DNA of 29,636 nt from Alistipes sp. (GTDB taxonomy: Bacteria; Bacteroidota; Bacteroidia; Bacteroidales; Rikenellaceae). Position 1 is the stretch's first letter; each line of letters opens with the position of its first letter. Below, one piece after another: positions 23,591 to 29,636 of this stretch. The DNA lies in assembly GCA_020026415.1 (NCBI GenBank), contig JAHHQL010000021.1:1-29636 (forward strand). The letters are read 5' to 3'. Under the pieces are notes generated by a model that saw nothing but the letters and a program-made list of their open reading frames with translations, was not told the origin of the DNA and searched no databases. A program made the position numbers and the translations under genes.

Positions 23591-24496
23591 TTATTCGACC
23601 GAGGGAGTGCAACAATGCTCGCCCTTTTGTTCGAGTTCGAGGGTGGCGTGGCAGATGTTGTGCGTGTGGAGATACTCCTTGACCGCTTCCTTGATTTCGT
23701 GTTGGCGGAGGATGTCCTCCACAACGACATGTGCCGTCAGCGCATTCTCCGTGGTGCTGATTGCCCATACATGGATGTGATGCACTCCGCAGATTCCCTC
23801 CATCTTGCGGAGGTTCTCTTCCAGTTCCTTCAAATCAATGCCGTCGGGAACGCCGTCCAATGCCAGACGAAGACTGTCGCGCAGGAGAGACCAAACCGAC
23901 AGGAGGATCATCAGTGCAACGCATAGTCCGATGACGGGGTCGAGCCAGATCCAGTTCGTGAAGTAGATCAAAATACCCGAAATCACCACACCGACCGACA
24001 CCAGCGTATCGGCGGCCATGTGGAGGTAGGCACCTTTCACGTTGAGGTCGTGGTCCTTGTCCTTCAGGAAGAGCCATGCGGTGATGCCGTTGATCACGAT
24101 GCCGACACCCGCCGTCCATGCCACGGCTCCGCCCTCGATGTTTACGGGGGTATAGAGGCGCATGATGCTCTCGTAGATGATGATGCCGACGGCTCCCAGC
24201 AGCAGCAGCGAATTGGCCAGCGAGATCAGTATGGTGCTTTTGCGGAAGCCGTAGGTGTAGTGTTGCGATCCGTGGATCTGTGCCAGACGGAATCCGAACA
24301 TGGCCAAGATCAGCGAAGCGACATCCGAAAGGTTGTGTCCCGCATCGGACAGCAAGCCCATCGAGTTGTAGATGATGCCCACCCCAAATTCGACCGTTAC
24401 AAATGCGGTGTTGAGCAGGATCCCGATGATAAAGGCACGATTGAGCGTGTCGGCACCCGAAGGCAGGTGGTGATGATGGTGGTGGTGATGTTCCAT
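23591..24496 (-). CDS. Cation diffusion facilitator (Zn/Cd/Fe-type efflux protein)
   Basis: CDF transporters export divalent metals by proton antiport. The 301-residue protein has six predicted membrane helices. The transport site is H54-x3-D58 in helix 2 (SDAGHNLSD) and H159-x3-D163 in helix 5 (YLHMAAD), the tetrahedral HD-HD set typical of CzcD/ZnT-type zinc exporters. The cytoplasmic C-terminal domain contains VHHIHVWAIS and ends in a Cys/His-rich tail (HTHNICHATLELE, GEHCC). The N-terminus begins MEHHHHHHHHLPSG, a natural run of eight His. It starts 10 nt after the hemerythrin-LuxR gene and is probably co-transcribed with it. Confidence 0.95.
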   Translation of the reverse strand: MEHHHHHHHHLPSGADTLNRAFIIGILLNTAFVTVEFGVGIIYNSMGLLSDAGHNLSDVASLILAMFGFRLAQIHGSQHYTYGFRKSTILISLANSLLLLGAVGIIIYESIMRLYTPVNIEGGAVAWTAGVGIVINGITAWLFLKDKDHDLNVKGAYLHMAADTLVSVGVVISGILIYFTNWIWLDPVIGLCVALMILLSVWSLLRDSLRLALDGVPDGIDLKELEENLRKMEGICGVHHIHVWAISTTENALTAHVVVEDILRQHEIKEAVKEYLHTHNICHATLELEQKGEHCCTPSVE

Positions 24497-24506
24497 GGCG
24501 AAAAAA

Positions 24507-25454
24507 TTATTTGTTCCCCGAATTTACCGATTCGTTGAGCGTCTCGCTGATCTCCGACAATTCGACCAGTTTGTTCACGATGGCGTAGATCGTAAGACCG
24601 GCGGCCGAGTGGATTTGCAGTTTGGCGGCAATGTTGCGGCGGTGGGTGATGACCGTGTGGGTCGAGATGCACAACTCGTCGGCGATCTGCTTGTTCGTCA
24701 GACCCTTCACGACATAGATGATGATCTCGCGCTCGCGTGCCGACAGGGCCTCCTGTTTCGGCTCGCCGCCACCTTTCGACACCAGTCGCTCTACTGCCGG
24801 AATGAAAATCTCGTTTTCGACGGCATTGTGCGATCCGAGTTCGTGCTCGCAGGTGAAAATATCGAACAATACGCCGTTCAGTTCGTTGGTGCCTCCCGAC
24901 GGATAATATTTGATGATGATGTTTTTCAATTCGCGCAGACGGTTCTCCACATTGTCGTGGTGACGGCGGAAAGTCTCCATCGAATAACTCTTGGTGATCT
25001 CACCCTGCAAAAGCCCCGTCACGTAGGGAAATACGGTCTGTTCCTCGTAGAGCATGTGTTTGTTCACCTCGGCCACGTATTCGTCGAAGAAACGCATGAT
25101 GGCAAACGACACGTCGCTCTGCGAACAATCGACCGCCTCGATCAGTTTGCGGCGGATGCTCGGAAGACGAAATTCCAGAAAATAACTGTGCGAATTGTGA
25201 AGATATTCGGTCAGAGCCTTGACCGATACCTGATCGACAAGCGATGCTCCGTCCTTCTCGTTGATCAGCAGGTTTACCACCGCCAGAAACGTGACGGCAT
25301 CGACCTTGTTGGCCGCGCAAACCTCACCGATGGTCTGGTCGCCGAAACCCAGCGCGATGCCGAAACGGCTCATCACCTGAAGTACGGCGTATTTGTCACT
25401 CACCAGATCGCACATTTTGTCTTCACTGGTGTAAAATCCTATTTTTGTGGACAT
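24507..25454 (-). CDS. ScdA_N-hemerythrin-LuxR fusion transcription factor
   Basis: The 315 residues form three parts. Residues about 12-65 resemble the ScdA_N (DUF542) domain, though the usual CC pair is replaced (FGIALGFGD). Residues about 75-225 form a hemerythrin-like four-helix bundle with a YtfE/RIC-like ligand set: H86 or H89, H133 with E137 (NKHMLYEE), H166 (RHHD), and H209 with E213 (HNAVE). Residues about 235-300 are a LuxR/GerE helix-turn-helix (LSAREREIIIYVVKGLTNKQIA, then TVITHRRNI). It is therefore likely a DNA-binding regulator whose di-iron site senses O2, NO, peroxide or iron state. Its partner in the transcript is a CDF metal exporter. Confidence 0.85.
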   Translation of the reverse strand: MSTKIGFYTSEDKMCDLVSDKYAVLQVMSRFGIALGFGDQTIGEVCAANKVDAVTFLAVVNLLINEKDGASLVDQVSVKALTEYLHNSHSYFLEFRLPSIRRKLIEAVDCSQSDVSFAIMRFFDEYVAEVNKHMLYEEQTVFPYVTGLLQGEITKSYSMETFRRHHDNVENRLRELKNIIIKYYPSGGTNELNGVLFDIFTCEHELGSHNAVENEIFIPAVERLVSKGGGEPKQEALSAREREIIIYVVKGLTNKQIADELCISTHTVITHRRNIAAKLQIHSAAGLTIYAIVNKLVELSEISETLNESVNSGNK

Positions 25455-25500
25455 ATTTTGACTCCTCTCTTTAAAATTTAAACGAACACTACTCTCGCCA

Positions 25501-25531
25501 CAAAATTATCGAAATAAAAGAAAAAAGGCAA
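25501..25531 (-). promoter_or_regulatory. Bacteroidetes-type promoter of the hemerythrin-LuxR/CDF operon
   Basis: Minus strand: TTG (25531-25529), 20 nt, TAATTTTG (25508-25501). The -33 element lies inside the terminator hairpin of the upstream porin gene. The leader is about 40 nt. Confidence 0.65.
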
Positions 25532-25554
25532 TACTAAAAAGTAGGTATTGCCTT
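25518..25554 (-). terminator. Terminator of the lipoprotein-porin operon
   Basis: AAGGCAATAC and GTATTGCCTT form a perfect 10-bp stem with a 10-nt loop, followed on the minus strand by TTTTTTCTTTT. It lies about 50 nt past the porin stop codon. Confidence 0.85.
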
Positions 25555-25607
25555 AATTTTCACGATTTGCCTGCGGAGCAGGGGTGAAATCGTATATTTC
25601 CGGGTCG

Positions 25608-27377
25608 CTAAAAACGGTAACTGAGCGTCAGCGACAGGAAGTGTCGTTTGAATGCGGTTTCGTAAATTCCCGAATCCAGACCCGGTTGCCACTTGTCGCT
25701 ACCGTGCGGGAGCACATCCTCATAGAAAAGGTAGTACTGACTCTGGTTCTCGGTGAGTTGCTGATAGGCCATGTCCAGCGAAAGGCGCGACGAGAGGCGT
25801 ACGCCCGCACCCAAGGTGAAGTACCAACTGTCGGTCGGGGTGGGGGTGTCGTAGGCGATCTGGTCGTCGCGGAGCATCGAGGAGGTGTAACCGCCACCGG
25901 CACGCAGCGCGAATCGCTGTGTGGGTTTCAGTTCGAGACCCGCACGCACGGTATTCGTCGGCCGGAACGTGTTGCGGATGCGGTGGTTGAAGCCGGAGGG
26001 CGAAATGGTGAAGTTTCCGCCCGGAGCGTTTTTCACGCGGATGCCCTTGAACCAGTCGCGTTCGTAGTCCGCCGAAAGGATGGCCGTGCGGCCGAACGTG
26101 TAGGACATACCGAACAGCAGGCGGGTCGGGGAGGTGAACTCCCACGCGAAATTTGCCTCGTCGTACATCTTCGGGGAGTATTCGCCGCCCTCATAGACGG
26201 TCTGCTCCTGATGCGAGAGGAGTTTGTAGTCGATGCCCGCCTGATAACCGCGGTCGAGCGTATAGTAGGTAGGCGTATGGAAGGCGATACCCAATCGGAG
26301 GTTTTTCGTCGGGCGGACAATGACACCCAACTTGAGGTTCACACCCGCACCGCTCACTTCGGAACGCTGCCACAGATCGGCATATTCCAACTGGGCGGGA
26401 AGCGGACGACCCGACGCATCGAGTGCCGTCTGGGGCGTGCCGTTGCCGGGGTAGGAGTAATCCTCGCTGTAAATGACGGTCGTGGAGCGCGAAACGCTCT
26501 GAATGCCGAACGAAGCACCCAGATAGACGATGTTCTTGATGTTCGTGCCGACCGAAATCGTAAATTCGTTGATCGAACCCGAATTGCTGACATCCGCACC
26601 GCGACGGATCGAGGCGTTGTCGCCGATGGCGTCACGCTCCCACAGGCGGTCTTTGCCCATACCCGTGACGTGGGTCATCGCTCCCTTGTACGCCAGCACG
26701 GCAGGCCAGAAGTAGGATGTTCCGTTGTAGCCGAGCGGACCGTTGGGATTGCCTGCGCCCTCTCCGTGATCGGGAAAGACGGGGTGTCCGTATTCGCCAT
26801 ACTGCATCTGGTGGGCATAAAGGTCGGCAATCGAGGGGATTGCGCCCCATTCGGGTTTATAGTCGAGCGGGGTTGAGAACGAGAAATGGCGGTTGAAATC
26901 GGCGATGCGGTTCATGCCGAAACCGAGCGTCACGGACGAGAAGGTCGAGCGCGGGCTCTGATAGACGTTCATTGCCACGCCCACGTTGCCCAAGGCAAAG
27001 CGGTTGCGGTGGTTCGAGCCGAGGCCGTTGTCGGTCGTGCCGTGACCGTCGTCGAAGATCTGTTGCGTGCGGTCGGCGCGGTTCATCGAAATCAGCGGGG
27101 TGATCGAGATTTCGCCACTGCGGTACATGCCCATGCCTGCGGGGTTGATCGACATCGAACTGAGGTCTGCGCCCAGCGAAGTGAATGCCCCGCCCATCGA
27201 CATCACGCGCGATGTGCCGAAATTCTGGGTGCGCGACATCGTGCCGAAATCCCATACCGACATCAGGTCGTGTCCGAAGGCGAGGCCTCCGAACTGATAG
27301 ACGTCGTTTTGTGCCGAGGCCCGTCCCGAAAGGAGCAGGACGGCGGCAAGAAGTGCGAAAAATGTATGTTTCTTCAT
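25608..27377 (-). CDS. OmpP1/FadL-family outer membrane protein
   Basis: The 589-residue protein has a Sec signal peptide (cleavage likely after residue 22, SGRASA/QN). The region AFTSLGADLSS followed by SINPAGMGMYRSGEI is characteristic of Bacteroidetes OMPP1/FadL/TodX proteins. Many amphipathic strands with aromatic ends follow, and the chain finishes FLSLTLSYRF, a beta-barrel C-terminus ending in Phe as BAM requires. The family forms 14-strand outer-membrane channels for hydrophobic compounds; the substrate here is unknown. It starts 24 nt after the lipoprotein gene and is probably co-transcribed with it. Confidence 0.88.
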   Translation of the reverse strand: MKKHTFFALLAAVLLLSGRASAQNDVYQFGGLAFGHDLMSVWDFGTMSRTQNFGTSRVMSMGGAFTSLGADLSSMSINPAGMGMYRSGEISITPLISMNRADRTQQIFDDGHGTTDNGLGSNHRNRFALGNVGVAMNVYQSPRSTFSSVTLGFGMNRIADFNRHFSFSTPLDYKPEWGAIPSIADLYAHQMQYGEYGHPVFPDHGEGAGNPNGPLGYNGTSYFWPAVLAYKGAMTHVTGMGKDRLWERDAIGDNASIRRGADVSNSGSINEFTISVGTNIKNIVYLGASFGIQSVSRSTTVIYSEDYSYPGNGTPQTALDASGRPLPAQLEYADLWQRSEVSGAGVNLKLGVIVRPTKNLRLGIAFHTPTYYTLDRGYQAGIDYKLLSHQEQTVYEGGEYSPKMYDEANFAWEFTSPTRLLFGMSYTFGRTAILSADYERDWFKGIRVKNAPGGNFTISPSGFNHRIRNTFRPTNTVRAGLELKPTQRFALRAGGGYTSSMLRDDQIAYDTPTPTDSWYFTLGAGVRLSSRLSLDMAYQQLTENQSQYYLFYEDVLPHGSDKWQPGLDSGIYETAFKRHFLSLTLSYRF

Positions 27378-27401
27378 GATCGTTAAGTCGGTTGTTCTGG
27401 T

Positions 27402-28445
27402 TTAACGTCCGCGGTTATAGCGGTTTCCGCCTCCCGTATTGCGATAGCCTCCGCCCGTCGAGTTGTTGTTGTAACTCGGGCGCAGTTGCTGTTCGTTGTT
27501 GCGCGACGGACGCGAGTAGGAGTCGTTGTCATGGCGGTTGTTGCGGTTGTCGTAACGATTGGGGTTGTTATAGCGGTTGTTGTAGCCGTTGTGGCGATTA
27601 TAGCCGTTCTGACGGCGGTTGTAACTGCCTCCGCGGTTGTAGTAGTTGTCGCGGTGCGATCCCTCGCGGCGGTTATAATAGGGATTGTGGCGGTAACCCG
27701 ATCCCGTGCCGTAACCCGTATAACTGTCATAGCGGTGGTTGCGCGGAGCGTAGTAGCCGCATCCCCAGCCGAAACCGCCCCAGCCCCAGCCCCACCACGG
27801 ATGGTAGAAGCCGCTGTAATACCATGATTCGGTGAAGCCCCACCACGGACTGCCCCGGAACGGATCGCCCCAATAGGGGTAATATCCGCCCCAGCCGTAA
27901 CCGAAATTGAAGTACGGATTGAAATAGGGGGCATAGTGGTAGTAGTAGGCCGTGTAGCCGTAAAGCGTGCCGCCCCACGTGCCGAACATCGAGGTGATGT
28001 ATTTGGGTTCGACCCACACCTCGTCACCTGAGATGATGATGTTGTACTGGGCGGGATCGTAAGCCGTGGCATAGACGAACGACTGGCTCGTCGTGGCCAT
28101 CGAATAACTCGAAGGCATGTGGTAGGTCGGCGATTCCGATCCGCGCAGACGGCGTTCGTAGGCCGTTTCGAAGTCGTCGGCGAGTATGCTTCGGTAGGGA
28201 TTCGACACCTTGGCAGGTGTTTTGTCCTTGGATTCGGCCAGAATATCGGCCACATATTTGTCGAGCGGTGCACGGCGGCGTGCCGCTACGGCTTCCTCGT
28301 GCTGTTTCAGACCCTCAAGGTCGAGTGGCGAGTAGAGATCGTCTTCGGCGAATGAAGATTGGGTGTGCGAGGGGCTCAACGAGGCGCAATGCGTCAGAAG
28401 AAGAGTCCCAAGAAGCAATGCTATGCGGTATCCGATGGTTTTCAT
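27402..28445 (-). CDS. Lipoprotein with W/Y/G-rich middle and N/R/Y-rich low-complexity tail
   Basis: From ATG 28445 the product has 347 residues, with a lipoprotein signal peptide (lipobox LLTHC, Cys 20). The mature part has a short charged helical region (40-100) and a folded-looking segment ending in IIISGDEVWVEPKYI. Residues about 158-242 are dominated by Trp, Tyr, Gly, Phe and Pro, and about 250-347 by Asn, Arg, Tyr and Gly. The last part looks intrinsically disordered. I do not recognise a family name. The longer open frame reaching 28802 crosses the tRNA gene and is rejected. It precedes the porin gene by 24 nt and likely belongs to the same envelope function. Confidence 0.8.
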   Translation of the reverse strand: MKTIGYRIALLLGTLLLTHCASLSPSHTQSSFAEDDLYSPLDLEGLKQHEEAVAARRRAPLDKYVADILAESKDKTPAKVSNPYRSILADDFETAYERRLRGSESPTYHMPSSYSMATTSQSFVYATAYDPAQYNIIISGDEVWVEPKYITSMFGTWGGTLYGYTAYYYHYAPYFNPYFNFGYGWGGYYPYWGDPFRGSPWWGFTESWYYSGFYHPWWGWGWGGFGWGCGYYAPRNHRYDSYTGYGTGSGYRHNPYYNRREGSHRDNYYNRGGSYNRRQNGYNRHNGYNNRYNNPNRYDNRNNRHDNDSYSRPSRNNEQQLRPSYNNNSTGGGYRNTGGGNRYNRGR

Positions 28446-28598
28446 GATTCTTTCCTGTAATTTATAATTAAACGGAATCCGTGGCTTTTTATTGCGTTTT
28501 CCGCTCCTTGAAATCATGGTGCAGAGGCATTTCCGGGGGGGAAGCAGCCGTTTGAGACAAGGTGGAAAACGGTGGTTAAAGATCGTGAAAAAGCGGGG

Positions 28599-28632
28599 AA
28601 ATTCAAAAAAAATTCGATTTTTTTTGAATTTT
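28599..28632. repeat. Perfect AT-only-flanked inverted repeat upstream of the tRNA promoter
   Basis: AAATTC-A8 pairs with T8-GAATTT around a TTCGA centre: a 14-bp perfect stem with eight As facing eight Ts. It lies just upstream of the tRNA-Ser promoter, with a further AATTCAAAAA copy at 28640-28649. It could act as an AT-rich activating element, a cruciform, or a terminator for stray transcription. Confidence 0.75.
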
Positions 28633-28635
28633 GAG

Positions 28636-28664
28636 TTGTAATTCAAAAATATTGTATATCTTTG
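28636..28664 (+). promoter_or_regulatory. Promoter of tRNA-Ser
   Basis: TTG (28636-28638), 18 nt, TATCTTTG (28657-28664). The predicted start is near 28671, giving a 5' leader of about 35 nt to be removed by RNase P. Confidence 0.65.
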
Positions 28665-28705
28665 CACTCGCAAAACAAGGTAGTTTTGTTCACAAGTGCA
28701 TCCGA

Positions 28706-28792
28706 GGAGAGATGCCGGAGTGGTCGATCGGGCCGCACTCGAAATGCGGTGTACGGGTAACTGTACCGGGGGTTCGAATCCCTCTCTCTCCG
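28706..28792 (+). tRNA. tRNA-Ser (anticodon CGA)
   Basis: The gene has 87 nt with a long class II variable arm. The acceptor GGAGAGA pairs with TCTCTCC. The anticodon stem CCGCA/TGCGG encloses the loop CTCGAAA, anticodon CGA, which reads UCG. The variable arm TGTACGGGTAACTGTACC is typical of tRNA-Ser. The T arm carries GGTTCGAATCC. The discriminator is G at 28792, followed by CAAT rather than CCA, so the CCA end is added after transcription. Confidence 0.97.
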
Positions 28793-28839
28793 CAATAACC
28801 ACTGAAAATCAGAGGATTGAAAAACAAACACCCAATTTT

Positions 28840-28871
28840 ACACCCAATAAAGTAAAGTTGGGTGTATTTTT
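28840..28871 (+). terminator. Terminator after tRNA-Ser
   Basis: ACACCCAA pairs with TTGGGTGT in an 8-bp stem with a 10-nt loop, followed by ATTTTTG. A partial direct repeat (CACCCAAT, 28829 and 28841) overlaps the 5' arm. Confidence 0.8.
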
Positions 28872-29219
28872 GTTTTATTTAGATTTACCCTTCTATTATT
28901 TTATATGGATAAAAGATAAGGAGCATAAGTAAATGCTTGGTGTATTTCCTTATGCACCTTGATTATAAGTCTGTCGATTGTTTTTAGGTTCAGGTTCTGA
29001 AAAGTCTAATTCATTCTAATTTCCGCAAGCTAATGCAGAATTCGTGTCACTAATCACTTTTATAGAGTTTCTCTTTTATTTTCAGACATTATTTGTGTGA
29101 TGCGTGTTTTTAACAAGTTTCTTGGTATAACTTCCCCTTGCCTCACGAAGCGACTTGAGGCAATACGCTATAACACCAAGCCAAGATCAGGGATTAGTCG
29201 TAGCCCGTATTTAAGACTC
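28872..29219. other. AT-rich non-coding stretch between tRNA-Ser and the IS transposase
   Basis: About 350 nt with a base composition clearly lower in G+C than the core to its left. There is no complete gene. The minus strand has a short open piece near 28965-29025 ending in an acidic, Pro-rich peptide (DFSEPEPKNNR...), which could be the tail of a decayed gene. A nested inverted repeat lies at 29121-29180. Taken together this looks like the edge of an inserted element. Confidence 0.45.
29121..29180. repeat. Nested inverted repeat flanking the IS transposase gene
   Basis: CTTGGT (29121-29126) pairs with ACCAAG (29175-29180), and inside it TTGCCTCA (29138-29145) pairs with TGAGGCAA (29156-29163). 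This may be part of the IS right end or a terminator past the transposase stop. The IS outer end itself cannot be fixed, because the other end is outside the window. Confidence 0.5.
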
Positions 29220-29636
29220 TTATATAAGCAAAATTTTCAGTGTAAATATTGAGCCTGTAGATTCTGGATATTTAACCCATTTGGCAGCAACGGAAATGTA
29301 TTTGAAAACAAAAGTTTTGATGCGACTCGTTACTGACAGCCCAAAGGCTTTTGTATTTATTTTCTGAATTATGGTCTTGTAAAAGTTTCTTATCAGTGCT
29401 GTCATCAAAAGATAAACTGTATTTTCAGACATGAAGGATTTTGGTAGACGTTTCCAACCAAACCCGTTATTCATTTCGGCAAAGATTCTTTTCTTTCCTC
29501 CATGGAGGTTATAAAATTCCACGATATCCCTTATGTTTGATTCGAAATCATTGGTAAGGATGCACCTGTATGAGTATTCGCTTTCCCATATTTCCTGCAT
29601 ATTGTCAGTCCTTCTTTGTCTCTGAACAACAAGTCT
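29220..29636 (-). CDS. IS1380-family transposase, C-terminal part (partial, possibly inactive)
   Basis: The minus strand is open from the right window edge to TAA at 29220, giving 138 residues that continue outside. The pattern YSYRCILTND, then DIVEFYNLHGG, NNGFGWKRLP, ENTVYLLMTALIRNFY and FKYISVAAKWV matches the end of DDE transposases of the IS1380 family common in Bacteroidetes. At the place where family members have a catalytic glutamate (YNxRGxxE), this copy reads YNLHGGKKRIFAE, with Lys instead of Glu and Ala instead of a following Asp. The element may therefore be inactive. The ATG at 29600 is an internal Met, not the start. Confidence 0.8.
   Translation of the reverse strand, partial: RLVVQRQRRTDNMQEIWESEYSYRCILTNDFESNIRDIVEFYNLHGGKKRIFAEMNNGFGWKRLPKSFMSENTVYLLMTALIRNFYKTIIQKINTKAFGLSVTSRIKTFVFKYISVAAKWVKYPESTGSIFTLKILLI

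Noticed and set aside
24495..25481. A 328-codon plus-strand frame opposite the hemerythrin-LuxR gene
   Set aside because: A shadow; the minus strand has clear diiron ligands, an HTH and a promoter.
25584..26876. A 430-codon plus-strand frame opposite the porin gene
   Set aside because: Arg/Gly/Val-rich shadow; the minus strand shows a signal peptide and barrel features.
27383..28273. Thr/Arg/Ala-rich frame opposite or out of frame with the lipoprotein
   Set aside because: An out-of-frame reading of the Asn/Arg/Tyr-rich repeats; no signal or domain.
28446..28802. N-terminal extension of the lipoprotein frame across the tRNA gene
   Set aside because: It encodes antisense tRNA and AT-rich spacer; the signal peptide begins at 28445.
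28696..28932. A 78-codon plus-strand frame over tRNA-Ser and its terminator
   Set aside because: It is read from tRNA and terminator sequence, so it is not a gene.

Overview
The window looks like a chromosome segment of a gut Bacteroidales bacterium, most like Alistipes/Rikenellaceae (inference). Three things point there. Several genes follow the Bacteroidetes promoter pattern, TTG about 18-22 nt before TAnnTTTG, with no clear Shine-Dalgarno. The surface-type genes are Bacteroidetes families: a BACON-repeat lipoprotein, an OmpP1/FadL-like porin and a W/Y/G-rich lipoprotein. The housekeeping operons acpP-fabF-rnc and bamD-rpoZ-coaBC-recN read as core genome.

Layout, left to right. 1-56 is the N-terminus of a polysaccharide flippase (minus). 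325-2688 is a five-BACON-repeat surface lipoprotein cut by one in-frame amber codon. 2831-6239 (minus) holds radC and the acpP-fabF-rnc operon, which has a long untranslated tail. 6446-9503 (plus) holds peptidase E, two small membrane proteins, a YraN nuclease-fold protein and the Kdo transferase WaaA. 9818-10294 (minus) is greA, whose leader contains a terminator-like hairpin. 10902-14945 (plus) is bamD-rpoZ-coaBC-recN. 15017-18786 (minus) is dnaX-tyrS-folB. 18998-21595 (plus) is clpB. 21662-23540 is a divergent pair, a GT2 glycosyltransferase and an MptE-like protein, driven by interlocked promoters. 23591-25454 (minus) is a hemerythrin-LuxR regulator followed by a CDF metal exporter with a natural His8 start. 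25608-28445 (minus) is a lipoprotein followed by an OmpP1/FadL-type porin. 28706-28792 is tRNA-Ser(CGA). After it the DNA turns AT-rich and ends in a partial IS1380-type transposase that seems to have lost its catalytic glutamate.

The most interesting signals are these. (1) An A10 run in dnaX lies exactly where a gamma subunit would end, and slipping either way reaches a stop within three codons, which resembles the Thermus dnaX slippage mechanism. (2) A second A10 run sits at the CoaC/CoaB domain junction. (3) A ScdA_N-hemerythrin-LuxR fusion is co-transcribed with a cation efflux pump, a plausible redox/metal-responsive module. (4) An attenuator-like terminator lies between the greA promoter and its start codon. 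(5) TGACA is repeated four times at helical spacing upstream of clpB and dnaX. All gene calls rest on reading the sequence; no database search was possible.
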